Positions 54,372-63,196 of a stretch of DNA of 64,000 nt are shown here, in pieces (positions within the stretch are counted from its first letter, which is position 1; every line of letters begins with the position of its first letter). The stretch is from Primorskyibacter marinus (GTDB lineage: Bacteria; Pseudomonadota; Alphaproteobacteria; Rhodobacterales; Rhodobacteraceae), in assembly GCF_003313245.1 (NCBI RefSeq), contig NZ_QJSD01000010.1:1-64000 (forward strand), in the 5' to 3' direction. A model generated the notes under the pieces. It was not told the origin of the DNA and searched no databases. It saw only the letters and a list, made by a program, of their open reading frames with translations. The position numbers were made by a program, and so were the translations under genes.

Positions 54372-56018
54372 TTACATATTCGGATAGTTTGGCCCGTCGC
54401 CGCCTTGCGGGGTTGTCCAGGTGATGTTCTGTGCGGGATCTTTGATGTCGCAGGTTTTGCAGTGCACGCAGTTCTGAAAGTTGATCACGAATGCCGGCTT
54501 ACCGTCCTTTTCCACAAATTCGTAGACGCCCGCCGGACAATAGCGCGCCGATGGGCCGCCATAGGTCGCCAAGCCGATCTTTACCGGCACGTCGGGATCC
54601 TTCAGCTTCAGATGCGCGGGCTGGTTTTCGTCATGGTTGGTGAAGGAAAAGCTGACATTGGTCAGGCGGTCGAAACTCAGTTTGCCGTCGGGTTTGGGGT
54701 AGTCAATCGGCTTGTGCTTGTCTTCGGGGTCGGTCGCCTCGGCATCCGTTTTGCCATGGCCAAGGGTGCCAAAAAGCGAAAAGCCAAGCGTGTTGGTCCA
54801 CATATCCAGGCCGCCAAGGGCCAGCCCCGCCGTCAGACCCCATTTTGACCACATCGGCTTGACGTTGCGCACTTTTTTCAGGTCTTGGCCAATCGCACCA
54901 TCGCGCACATCAGCCTCGTAATCGGTCAACTCATCCGACGCCCGCCCGGCCTGAAGCGCCGCATGGGCCGCCTCTGCCGCCGCCTTGCCGGACAGCATCG
55001 CGTTGTGGTTGCCCTTGATGCGCGGCACGTTGACCATGCCCACCGAGCAGCCCAGCAATGCCACCCCCGGCGCGACCATCTTGGGCATCGACTGATAGCC
55101 GCCTTCGGTAATGGCGCGCGCACCGTAAGCCACGCGTTTACCGCCTTTCAGCAGCTCTGCCACCATCGGGTGATGCTTGAATCGCTGGAATTCCATATAC
55201 GGATAAAGATGCGGATTCTTGTAGTTCAGATGCACCACAAAGCCGACATAGACCTGATTGTTATCAAGGTGATAGATGAAGGATCCACCGCCCGCATTGC
55301 TGCCCAGTGGCCAGCCCATGGTATGGGTGACGCTGCCTTCGCGATGCTTGGCTGGGTCAATTTCCCATATTTCCTTCATCCCGAGGCCGAATTTCTGCGG
55401 CTCTTTCCCGGCGGAGAGGTCGTATTTGGCGATCACCTCTTTCGACAGTGATCCGCGCACGCCTTCGCCAAGGAAGACGTATTTTCCGTGCAATTCCATC
55501 CCCGGCTCATAGCCCGGCCCCGGCGTGCCATCGGGGGTCTTTCCGAACTCTCCGGCGACCACGCCTTTGACACTGCCATCCTCGGCATAAACCAGTTCAG
55601 AACAGGCCATGCCGGGGAAAATCTCGACACCCAACTCCTCGGCCTGTTCGGCCATCCAGCGGCAGACATTGCCCATCGAGACGATGTAATTGCCGTGGTT
55701 GTTCATCAGCGGCGGCATCGGGAAATTGGGGATGCGGACGCTGCCCGCTTCGCCCAGAACATAGAAATTATCGTCTTTTACGGGCACGTTTAGCGGCGCG
55801 CCCCTGTCCTTCCAGTCCGGGATCACCGCATCAAGGCCGCAAGGATCAAGTACCGCGCCGGACAGGATATGCGCCCCAACCTCAGAGCCTTTTTCCAACA
55901 CCACGACCTGCAAGTCCGCGTCCAACTGTTTCAAGCGGATTGCCGCAGACAGTCCGGCAGGCCCTGCCCCCACGATTACCACATCATATTCCATCGCTTC
56001 GCGCGCTTCGTCGGCCAT
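54372..56018 (-). CDS. Electron transfer flavoprotein-ubiquinone oxidoreductase
   Basis: Passes electrons from reduced ETF to ubiquinone at the inner membrane. 548 residues; FAD motif VVIVGAGPAGLSAAIRL near the N-terminus, a hydrophobic ubiquinone-binding plateau, and the C-terminal 4Fe-4S cysteines CPAGVYEF plus CVHCKTCDIKDP. AAGAGGAG lies before the ATG. With EtfAB and the two acyl-CoA dehydrogenases it completes the electron route for acyl-CoA oxidation. Confidence 0.97.
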   Translation of the reverse strand: MADEAREAMEYDVVIVGAGPAGLSAAIRLKQLDADLQVVVLEKGSEVGAHILSGAVLDPCGLDAVIPDWKDRGAPLNVPVKDDNFYVLGEAGSVRIPNFPMPPLMNNHGNYIVSMGNVCRWMAEQAEELGVEIFPGMACSELVYAEDGSVKGVVAGEFGKTPDGTPGPGYEPGMELHGKYVFLGEGVRGSLSKEVIAKYDLSAGKEPQKFGLGMKEIWEIDPAKHREGSVTHTMGWPLGSNAGGGSFIYHLDNNQVYVGFVVHLNYKNPHLYPYMEFQRFKHHPMVAELLKGGKRVAYGARAITEGGYQSMPKMVAPGVALLGCSVGMVNVPRIKGNHNAMLSGKAAAEAAHAALQAGRASDELTDYEADVRDGAIGQDLKKVRNVKPMWSKWGLTAGLALGGLDMWTNTLGFSLFGTLGHGKTDAEATDPEDKHKPIDYPKPDGKLSFDRLTNVSFSFTNHDENQPAHLKLKDPDVPVKIGLATYGGPSARYCPAGVYEFVEKDGKPAFVINFQNCVHCKTCDIKDPAQNITWTTPQGGDGPNYPNM

Positions 56019-56289
56019 GTTGCTCCTCTTCCCGGCCCGTGCGGCCGCAATAATGTTGCGCGAATGGCTATAGTGATGGGCCTATCCGGTCAATCGCGAC
56101 ACTGCGTTATTGCCAGAATCCAGGTCGGTATTTTCCCGCCGATGCCCGAAATCGATCCGATTGCGCGTCAACCTCTTCTATCCTATTGCAATAGTCGACG
56201 GCGTCGGGTCAGTCTTGCAGCGCCTGAAATGTCGATCATTCATCAATTATGCAGCACCGACGACAGGGTGCCTGCTTCGGAACAGACCA

Positions 56290-56760
56290 ATGGAAAAGAT
56301 ACCTATGACCCGCGCGGGCCATACCGCGCTTGAGACCGAATTGAAGACGCTCAAATCCGAGGAGCGTCCGGCGATTATCCGCGCCATCGCCGAAGCGCGC
56401 GAACATGGTGATCTGTCGGAAAATGCCGAATATCATTCCGCCCGCGAAAAACAGAGCTTTATCGAAGGCCGGATCAAGGAACTGGAAGGCGTTATCGGTC
56501 TGGCCGAGGTGATTGACCCGACAAAGCTGTCCGGCGCAATCAAATTCGGCGCGACCGTGACGCTGGTGGACGAGGACACTGACGAGGAAAAGACCTGGCA
56601 GATCGTCGGCGAACATCAGGCGAATATCGAAAAGGGGCTTCTCAACATCAAATCGCCCATCGCCCGTGCCCTGATCGGCAAGGAAGAAGGCGACAGCGTC
56701 GAGGTACGCACACCCGGCGGCGACAAATCCTACGAAGTACTCAAGGTCGCGTATATCTGA
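56290..56760 (+). CDS. greA: Transcription elongation factor GreA
   Basis: Rescues backtracked RNA polymerase by promoting transcript cleavage. 156 residues; the N-terminal coiled coil holds [20 protein letters not shown], with acidic tip Asp/Glu, and the C-terminal FKBP-like domain begins near [10 protein letters not shown]. The start at 56290 gives the normal length; the frame runs 60 codons further upstream without family similarity. Confidence 0.96.
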   Translation: MEKIPMTRAGHTALETELKTLKSEERPAIIRAIAEAREHGDLSENAEYHSAREKQSFIEGRIKELEGVIGLAEVIDPTKLSGAIKFGATVTLVDEDTDEEKTWQIVGEHQANIEKGLLNIKSPIARALIGKEEGDSVEVRTPGGDKSYEVLKVAYI

Positions 56761-56785
56761 AACGAGGCTAGCCAGAGGCACGGAT

Positions 56786-57802
56786 ATGGCCAACGTTCCT
56801 GACAGCCGCCCGACACCGTTGGGCATCTATGACCGGCCCCGCGCAAAAGGGGTGACGGGGATAGAGATCGCTGCAATCGCGCTTTCGGCGCTGTGGTTGC
56901 TGGTGGCCGGAGCGGTTTTGCTGTTCGGATCATCAGACGATGACAGCTTTGGCGGGCTGCGCGTACTGATGGCGTTGATGACCGTGTTTCTGCCGATCGC
57001 AATGGTCTGGGTGGCCGCGATAACGGTGAAATCGTCGCGCGTGATGCGCGACGAAAGCCGCCGGATACAGGCTGCGGCCGACGCCATGCGACAGGCCCAT
57101 GTGGCGCAAACCCAAGGCAAGGGAGACACTGGTTCCGCCAGTATCGCCAAAAAGCTGGATGAGATCGCCGCCGCCCAACGCAAGACCGACTCTGCGCTGG
57201 CAATGTTCACATCATCGCGCGAAATGCCCCGCGCGACGCCTGGCCCCGCGCCAACGGCCCGGTCCTCTGCTCCGCAGGCCGACGAACAGGGCATGTTGGC
57301 GCTTGGCACCCCTGCCGAGGCACTGGCACCGCCCTTGCCCAAGGCCGACATGATCCGCGCACTGAATTTCCCCGACACGGCCGAGGATGAGGACGGCTTT
57401 GCCGCGCTACGTCGCGCCTTGAAAGACCGCGCGACGGCGCAATTGATTCAGGCGGCACAAGACGTGCTGACCCTGCTGTCGCAGGATGGCATTTATATGG
57501 ATGACCTGCCCCCTGACATGGCACGCACCGAAATCTGGCGCCGCTTCGCCGCCGGAGAGCGCGGCCGCACGATCGCGACGCTGGGCGGTATTCGTGACCG
57601 GTCCTCGCTGGCGCTGGCTGCCGGGCGGATGAAGCAGGATCCGATCTTCCGCGACGCGGCGCATCATTTCCTGCGGCTGTTTGACCGCAATTTCGCCAGC
57701 TTCGAGACCGACGCCAGCGATGCCGATATATCGGAGCTTGCCAACACCCGCACCGCGCGCGCCTTCATGTTGCTGGGGCGTGTCGCGGGCACGTTCGACT
57801 GA
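56786..57802 (+). CDS. Conserved hypothetical membrane protein
   Basis: A 338-residue protein with two N-terminal TM helices (about 26-48 and 59-81), then a charged coiled segment (SRRIQAAADAMRQAHVAQ), a Pro/Ala-rich linker (PRATPGPAPTARSSAPQA) and a helical C-terminal domain of about 150 residues (FAALRRALKDRATAQLIQAAQDVLTLL). I recognise no catalytic motif. It starts 25 bp after greA with AGAGG upstream, so the two may be co-transcribed. Confidence 0.75.
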   Translation: MANVPDSRPTPLGIYDRPRAKGVTGIEIAAIALSALWLLVAGAVLLFGSSDDDSFGGLRVLMALMTVFLPIAMVWVAAITVKSSRVMRDESRRIQAAADAMRQAHVAQTQGKGDTGSASIAKKLDEIAAAQRKTDSALAMFTSSREMPRATPGPAPTARSSAPQADEQGMLALGTPAEALAPPLPKADMIRALNFPDTAEDEDGFAALRRALKDRATAQLIQAAQDVLTLLSQDGIYMDDLPPDMARTEIWRRFAAGERGRTIATLGGIRDRSSLALAAGRMKQDPIFRDAAHHFLRLFDRNFASFETDASDADISELANTRTARAFMLLGRVAGTFD

Positions 57803-57898
57803 CGCGGCCTCGTCGCTGACAAGAGCCTCCGCACATTTGCAACTCTGCCCCGGTTTGACTAGGACATTCGGGAAGAGTTCATTCCGGACGACATCCCC

Positions 57899-58612
57899 AT
57901 GACCCTACCAACTGAAAATGCCACCTTCTGGCGCGGCGTTGTCGACGGTCTGCCGTTCGTTCTGGTCAGCGCGCCCTTTGGTGTGCTGTTCGGTGTCTTG
58001 GCAACCGAGGGCGGCCTGAACCTGCTGGAGATCCTGTCCTTCAGCCTGGTCGTTGTGGCGGGTGCGGCACAGTTCACGGCCCTGCAACTGATGCTTGATA
58101 ATGCCCCGACCATCGTGGTTCTGGCCTCGGCGCTGGCGGTCAACCTGCGGCTGGTGATGTATTCGGCAGGCCTTGCCCCGCATCTGGGTGGGGCACCGCT
58201 GAAGGCCCGTCTGGCCGCCGCCTATATGCTGGTCGATCCGGTCTATGCGCTAACGGCCACACGCTATGACGCACAGCCTTCCATGCCGATGCCGCTGAAA
58301 GTGGCGTATTTCTTCGGAACTGCGGCACCGGTGATGATCGGCTGGTTTGCCAGTACGTTGATCGGTGCCGCACTCGGCACCCAGATCCCCGAGGCCTATG
58401 CGCTGGATTTCGCACTGCCCATCGCCTTCATTGCCATGGCAGGCCCGATGATGCGCACCGCCGCCCATATGGCCGCTGCCTTTGTCGCCGTGGTTCTGGC
58501 GCTGTGCCTGACCTGGCTGCCCTACGGCACCGGGTTGCTGGTGGCGGGGCTGGGCGGGATGCTGACCGGCGCGCGGGTTGAACTGATGCAACGCGAAAGG
58601 ATCACGCCATGA
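57899..58612 (+). CDS. azlC: AzlC-family branched-chain amino acid exporter subunit
   Basis: A 237-residue membrane protein with hydrophobic helices throughout; LVSAPFGVLFGVLATEGG and AGAAQFTALQLM are AzlC hallmarks. AzlC and AzlD together export branched-chain amino acids or their analogues. Its stop overlaps the azlD ATG by 4 bp. Confidence 0.9.
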   Translation: MTLPTENATFWRGVVDGLPFVLVSAPFGVLFGVLATEGGLNLLEILSFSLVVVAGAAQFTALQLMLDNAPTIVVLASALAVNLRLVMYSAGLAPHLGGAPLKARLAAAYMLVDPVYALTATRYDAQPSMPMPLKVAYFFGTAAPVMIGWFASTLIGAALGTQIPEAYALDFALPIAFIAMAGPMMRTAAHMAAAFVAVVLALCLTWLPYGTGLLVAGLGGMLTGARVELMQRERITP

Positions 58613-58932
58613 TTGATCGTTGGCAATTATGGGTGGTGATTGCCGGGCTTGGCCTTGGCAGCTATGCGATGCGATTCGTCTTCATGGGTCTTGTCGGGCG
58701 ACGCCCCCTGCCCGAATGGGCATTGCGCCACCTGCGCTATACGGCCGTGTCGATTTTTCCCGCCTTGGTGGCACCGCTTGTCGTCTGGCCGGAGGCGACC
58801 GGCGGAATGCTTGACGCGCCGCGCGGCCTTGCCGCGCTGGCAGCTCTCGGCACCGGCATCGTGACGCGCAATGTCTTTGCGTCGATGGGTGCCGGTGCGC
58901 TGGTGCTGTTTGGTATGCTTTACTGGTTCTGA
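58609..58932 (+). CDS. azlD: AzlD-family exporter subunit
   Basis: A 107-residue protein with about four TM helices (MRFVFMGLVG, SIFPALVAPLVV, TGIVTRNVFASMGAGALVLFG). It is the small partner of AzlC, translationally coupled to it. Its 3' end overlaps the convergent lipoprotein gene by 13 bp. Confidence 0.88.
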   Translation: MIDRWQLWVVIAGLGLGSYAMRFVFMGLVGRRPLPEWALRHLRYTAVSIFPALVAPLVVWPEATGGMLDAPRGLAALAALGTGIVTRNVFASMGAGALVLFGMLYWF

Positions 58933-59549
58933 GCCGCGACTTTCTGCGGATCATAGGCGCGCAAGGCAACGCGTTTATCCTCGTCGTCATATTCGTAGAG
59001 CCGTTCAGTGACAACGCCGGGAACCTGCCCAAAACTCTTGCTCAGCTTCACCGGGAACCAAGTGGATTTCACGCCCTGAAAGCCTGGCAGTTGCCGCAGG
59101 ATAGCAGACACACTCAGCGCGCATTGCGCCTGACCGACGGATCCGTTGGCGATTGCGAGTTGCAGCGCGCGTTCTGCCACTTCTGGCGATACGACGATGC
59201 GCTGTACGACAACATGATGCGTCGCGCGGGCATGGGCACGGGTATAGAAATCCGCAACACCCGGCGTGATACCGTACAATACATCATCGCGTTCAGGCAC
59301 TGTTTCATGGCGCACCGTGCCTGCGGGATCAAAGATCACCCGTTGCGAGCCGTTGATCATCAGGCTTGAATGTCCGCCCGCGCCGGTGCGATTGTTGACC
59401 ATGGTAAAAAGCGTCAGCGCCGGTGGTCCGCTATGAACATACCGCGCCTGCGATACGACCTCGGGCGACGCATTGCCCGCCTGATGCGCGCCGCAAGCCG
59501 ATAGCAGCACGGACGCCATGACGCCCAGAATCACCGTGAAAAAACGCAT
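58920..59549 (-). CDS. Lipoprotein, possible permuted-papain fold
   Basis: A 209-residue protein with signal peptide MRFFTVILGVMASVLLSACG and lipobox LSAC (Cys19). The mature part has GGHSSLMINGSQRVIFDPAG, later HHVVVQRIVVSPEVAERAL, then a single QCALSVSAIL Cys. A His in an early strand and a Cys at the start of a later helix is the order of circularly permuted papain-like (YiiX/LRAT-type) folds; this is my reading of a pattern, not a recognised hit. GAAGGGGG precedes the ATG. Confidence 0.65.
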   Translation of the reverse strand: MRFFTVILGVMASVLLSACGAHQAGNASPEVVSQARYVHSGPPALTLFTMVNNRTGAGGHSSLMINGSQRVIFDPAGTVRHETVPERDDVLYGITPGVADFYTRAHARATHHVVVQRIVVSPEVAERALQLAIANGSVGQAQCALSVSAILRQLPGFQGVKSTWFPVKLSKSFGQVPGVVTERLYEYDDEDKRVALRAYDPQKVAAQNQ

Positions 59550-59595
59550 CACAACCCCCTTCAGCAACACACCCGCCCAGGGGCTGCGCCAATCG

Positions 59596-59730
59596 TTAAC
59601 CGTTAATCAAAGCCACCAGAATCAGCATCACGATGATCACGATGACCGCATTCGTGGCAAAGCGGATAAAACCCGCAAACGTCTTTTCCTGTGCTTCGAT
59701 ATTCATCGAGCCATGCTTGTGTTCAGCCAT
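59596..59730 (-). CDS. aa3-type cytochrome c oxidase subunit IV
   Basis: A 44-residue protein (begins MAEHKHGSMNIEAQEKTFAG, then one TM helix of Val/Ile/Leu ending in LINGstop). Length and the cytosolic EHKHGSMxxxxQExTFxGF pattern match the small COX IV subunit of alphaproteobacterial aa3 oxidases. GGCGGA precedes the ATG. No other oxidase gene is nearby. Confidence 0.88.
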   Translation of the reverse strand: MAEHKHGSMNIEAQEKTFAGFIRFATNAVIVIIVMLILVALING

Positions 59731-59825
59731 GTCAGTTCCGCCCTTCGCTAAGCAATTTCCAGCCTCATACTTCATTTGAAAATGTCTGTCACCACGTCAA
59801 GGCAGCGCATGGTGCACAAGCCGCC

Positions 59826-60275
59826 CTACGCCTTGTCCAGCTCCTGAACCAGACGAAAGCCGATACGTTGCGCACTGGCCTGTTCAGGCTCTTTCGGCAC
59901 GGCGCGCAGCATCACGTTCAACTGGCTGACATGCTGGATCAACTGGGTCCGCTTTCCTCCCGATTCGCTGCCATAGAAGGTCAGAATGTCGGGATCGAAA
60001 AAGCCCATGCCCTCGATTCGCAGCACGCCGACCTGCCCACCGGCCAGCCCCATGGCGACCTCATGTTCATTGTCCAGTTGTTCCTCGAAGCTCTGGATAT
60101 ACAGCACCAGCCGCTCATAGGCCCATTCGGCCTGGCTTTTGTGCTTCAACGGTTTACGTTGCACCGCCTGGGGAAGATCGGCAGCGCCAGAGCATCCCTC
60201 CTCGCCATTGGTATGCACTTCATGGCGGCGCGGCAGGGCGTCGTTTTCGGCATATTCCGCCGAGGTTTCGATCAT
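59826..60275 (-). CDS. DUF6173 family protein
   Basis: A 149-residue cytosolic protein of unknown function. The core WAYERLVLYIQSFEEQLDNE, HEVAMGLAGG, GVLRIEGMGFFDPDILTFYG and QLIQHVSQLNVMLRAVPK is how I remember the DUF6173 family; the N-terminal 45 residues are disordered. The ATG at 60275 overlaps the MBL stop (ATGA), with GAGGG upstream, which decides the start over one 30 bp further up. Confidence 0.75.
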   Translation of the reverse strand: MIETSAEYAENDALPRRHEVHTNGEEGCSGAADLPQAVQRKPLKHKSQAEWAYERLVLYIQSFEEQLDNEHEVAMGLAGGQVGVLRIEGMGFFDPDILTFYGSESGGKRTQLIQHVSQLNVMLRAVPKEPEQASAQRIGFRLVQELDKA

Positions 60276-61333
60276 CCCTCGTTCTGTTTGCTTGTCCTGC
60301 GGCAATATACCATCGCTCCATCGCTGCGTGTCGACTGATCCACCAGCCCCTGATGATGAAGATGGTTCAAATGCGCCACGGCCTCAACCATGGCGAGGCC
60401 GAATTCCGCGTCGCCAATCTGGCGTTTGAACAGGACCGGGAAGCATTCCGTTGCCGCTTTTGGCGTTTCCAGGTACACCAGCAGCCGCTTCAGTGCGCCG
60501 TGATGGTTGTCGATCAACTGCCGCATGCGCGTCGGCAGACCCGTGAAAGGCAGCTTATGCCCGCCCAGAACAAGGTGATCGGGACGCGCGAGTTGCGACA
60601 GGCGTTCACACGCCTCCAGCCAATCACCCACCGGATCGGCCTTGGGTTCCGTCGCATAGACCCCGAGGTTGGAACTGATGGAAGGCAGGATCTGATCGCC
60701 CGCGATCACCAGATTGTCATCGCGGCTCCAAAGCGTTGCATGCTCGGGCGCGTGACCATTGCCGATATGTACGTCCCAATCGCGCCCGCCTGCGCGAATC
60801 ACGTCGCCCTGCTTGATCCGGGTGAATCCCAGCGGCATTGGATAGACGACATCCGAGAAGTTGAACGGACGTTCCTCGGCCCGGCGCGCGATCTCATCCG
60901 CGTCCATCCCAGCGCGGCGATAATAGGCTAGCGTTTCGCTGGCAGGGCGCGCCTGCTCGTCCAGTTGCAACATCCGCGCAAACAGCCAGGCGGTGCGCGT
61001 CGCGATCAGCTCGGCCCCGTGTTCGGTTTGGAACCACCCCGCAAGACCCACATGATCCGGGTGGTGATGCGTGACAATGACACGCCCAACGGGCTTGCCC
61101 GCCAAGGGACCATCCAGCAAGCCCTGCCACAGCGCGCGTGTCTTCTTCGACGAGAACCCGGTATCGACCAACGTCCAGCTGTCGCCCTCGTCCAGCGCAT
61201 AGACATTGACGTGGTCAAGCTTCATCGGCAGCGGCAGGCGCATCCACAACACGCCCGGCGCGACCTCGATCGCCTGATCGCCAGAGGGTGGGTCTGACCA
61301 AGGGTAACCAATCACGTCCGCACCGCCATCCAT
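60272..61333 (-). CDS. MBL-fold metallo-hydrolase
   Basis: A 353-residue metallo-beta-lactamase-fold hydrolase. The zinc motif HHHPDH sits at 89-94 (HxHxDH); a later His follows in IGNGHAPEHATLW and an Asp in VIAGDQILPS. The C-terminal region with RMRQLIDNHHGAL is a winged-helix-like cap often found in glyoxalase-II/LACTB2-type members. Substrate unknown, perhaps a thioester. The ATG overlaps the acyl-CoA dehydrogenase stop by one base (TGATG). Confidence 0.88.
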   Translation of the reverse strand: MDGGADVIGYPWSDPPSGDQAIEVAPGVLWMRLPLPMKLDHVNVYALDEGDSWTLVDTGFSSKKTRALWQGLLDGPLAGKPVGRVIVTHHHPDHVGLAGWFQTEHGAELIATRTAWLFARMLQLDEQARPASETLAYYRRAGMDADEIARRAEERPFNFSDVVYPMPLGFTRIKQGDVIRAGGRDWDVHIGNGHAPEHATLWSRDDNLVIAGDQILPSISSNLGVYATEPKADPVGDWLEACERLSQLARPDHLVLGGHKLPFTGLPTRMRQLIDNHHGALKRLLVYLETPKAATECFPVLFKRQIGDAEFGLAMVEAVAHLNHLHHQGLVDQSTRSDGAMVYCRRTSKQNEG

Positions 61334-63051
61334 CACGCCACCAACTCGTCGATGTCCAGAGCGTACAGGCCTTCCGTCCCTTCGCGCGCATGCGCCAGCG
61401 CACCTGCATATTCCGGCAACATCCGTTTGATATAGAACCGGGCCAGCTTGCTACGCGGCCCGTCGCCGCCTTCGGCCTCTGCGGCCATCAGGTGGAAATG
61501 CGCGCCCAAGACACGGGCAAAGCCTTTCAGGAACGGCACCGCGCCTGCAAAGCGGTTGTTCATATCGGTCTGTGCCACCATCCACTCGATCGTCTCGCGC
61601 AGCGTCTCTGCTGCTTCCCAGACGGGCTCGGCGAGGTCGGGCAGCGTCTTGCGGGTGCGTTCCGCGACCGTCTCGATCTCGTCCATCAGGCGAAACGCGG
61701 CCTCGCCGCCATCCATCATCTTGCGCCCCACAAGGTCCATCGCCTGAATGCCGTTGGTGCCCTCGTAGATCGCGGTGACGCGCACATCGCGGGAATATTG
61801 CGCGGCACCGGTTTCCTCGATGTAGCCCATACCGCCATGCACCTGCACGCCCATCTCTGCCACGGCGATGCCTGTATCGGTGCCGAACGCCTTGACGATG
61901 GGCGTCAGCAGCGCCGCGCGCGCACCCCATTCGGCATCGCCGGTCGCTGTTTTCATGTCGATTGAGACGGCACAGGCCAGCGCAATGGCCCGCACCGCGA
62001 AAATATCCGCCTTCATCGTCATCAGCATCCGCCGCACATCGGCGTGATCAATGATCGTGCCCGTGCCGCCGCTGACCGGCACCCGGCCCTGCTTGCGTTC
62101 CTGCGCATAGGCCAGCGCATGCTGATAGGCGCCCTCGGCCACGCTTAGCCCCTGAATGCCGACACCCAGCCGCGCATTGTTCATCATGGTGAACATCGCG
62201 CGCATGCCGTCATTCTCTTCGCCGATCAGCCAGCCTGTCGCGCCGTCATATTGCATGACCGCGGTGGGCGATCCGTGCAGGCCCATCTTGTGCTCCAGAC
62301 TGACAACCTTGAGATCATTCGCTCGGCCCGGATTGCCGTCTTCGTCCGGCAGATATTTCGGCACCAGAAACAGGCTGATCCCTTTGGTTCCGGGCGCGGC
62401 GTCAGGCAAGCGGGCAAGCACAAGGTGGCAGACATTGCCGGTAAAATCGTTATCGCCCCAGCTGATATAGATCTTTTGGCCGGTGACAGCATAGCTGCCA
62501 TCCCCATTGGCCACGGCCTTGGTGTTGAGAGCGCCGACATCCGACCCGGCCTGAGGTTCGGTCAGGTTCATCGTGCCGCACCACTCGCCCGAGATCAGCT
62601 TGGGCAGATAGGTCTCTTTGATCGCATCGCTGGCGTGATGTTCCAACGCTTCGATCTGGCCCTGCGTCATCAGCGGGTTCAACTGCAAGGACAGGCAGGC
62701 CGCGCCCATCATTTCATTGACCGCCGAGACCAGAGCCATCGGCAGCCCCATGCCGCCATGTTCCGGATCGGCCCCCATCGAGACCCATCCACCATCTGCA
62801 ATGGCCCGATACCCGTCCGCAAACCCCGGCGACGTGCGCACAACGCCGTTTTCCAGCTTTGCCGGTGTCAGATCGCCATTGCGTTGCAGCGGTGCAAGAA
62901 TCTCTTCGCACATCCGCCCGGCTTCGGTCAGAATCGCCTCGATCATGTCCGGGGTCGCTTCGGCAAATCGTTCCGTCGCAGTGACCTGCGTCAAGTCCAA
63001 CACCTGATCAAAAAGGAAACGATAGTCAGACAAGGGCGCGCGATAGGGCAT
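61333..63051 (-). CDS. Acyl-CoA dehydrogenase, DmdC-like
   Basis: A 572-residue acyl-CoA dehydrogenase with the longer C-terminal domain of the DmdC/FadE group. Seen: MTQGQIEALEHHASDAIK, MNLTEPQAGSDVGALNTKA, KIYISWGDNDF, MGVQVHGGMGYIEETGAAQYSRDVRVTAIYEGTN (in parts). DmdC oxidises methylmercaptopropionyl-CoA from DMSP; similar paralogues act on other acyl-CoAs, so the substrate is undecided. GGAGG precedes the ATG at 63051. It heads a coupled operon with the MBL and DUF6173 genes. Confidence 0.88.
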   Translation of the reverse strand: MPYRAPLSDYRFLFDQVLDLTQVTATERFAEATPDMIEAILTEAGRMCEEILAPLQRNGDLTPAKLENGVVRTSPGFADGYRAIADGGWVSMGADPEHGGMGLPMALVSAVNEMMGAACLSLQLNPLMTQGQIEALEHHASDAIKETYLPKLISGEWCGTMNLTEPQAGSDVGALNTKAVANGDGSYAVTGQKIYISWGDNDFTGNVCHLVLARLPDAAPGTKGISLFLVPKYLPDEDGNPGRANDLKVVSLEHKMGLHGSPTAVMQYDGATGWLIGEENDGMRAMFTMMNNARLGVGIQGLSVAEGAYQHALAYAQERKQGRVPVSGGTGTIIDHADVRRMLMTMKADIFAVRAIALACAVSIDMKTATGDAEWGARAALLTPIVKAFGTDTGIAVAEMGVQVHGGMGYIEETGAAQYSRDVRVTAIYEGTNGIQAMDLVGRKMMDGGEAAFRLMDEIETVAERTRKTLPDLAEPVWEAAETLRETIEWMVAQTDMNNRFAGAVPFLKGFARVLGAHFHLMAAEAEGGDGPRSKLARFYIKRMLPEYAGALAHAREGTEGLYALDIDELVA

Positions 63052-63196
63052 GGGGCCTCCAGAATTCTGCGTCGGTATAATCCGGCTATGAGACAAACTT
63101 GGCAACAACCGTGCAGAGTTGTATGCACGGGAACCTTTGCCGCGTAGCCTAAGCAAGCGCGCGGCAGCATCAACCCAAAACGCGGCGTCACAAACC

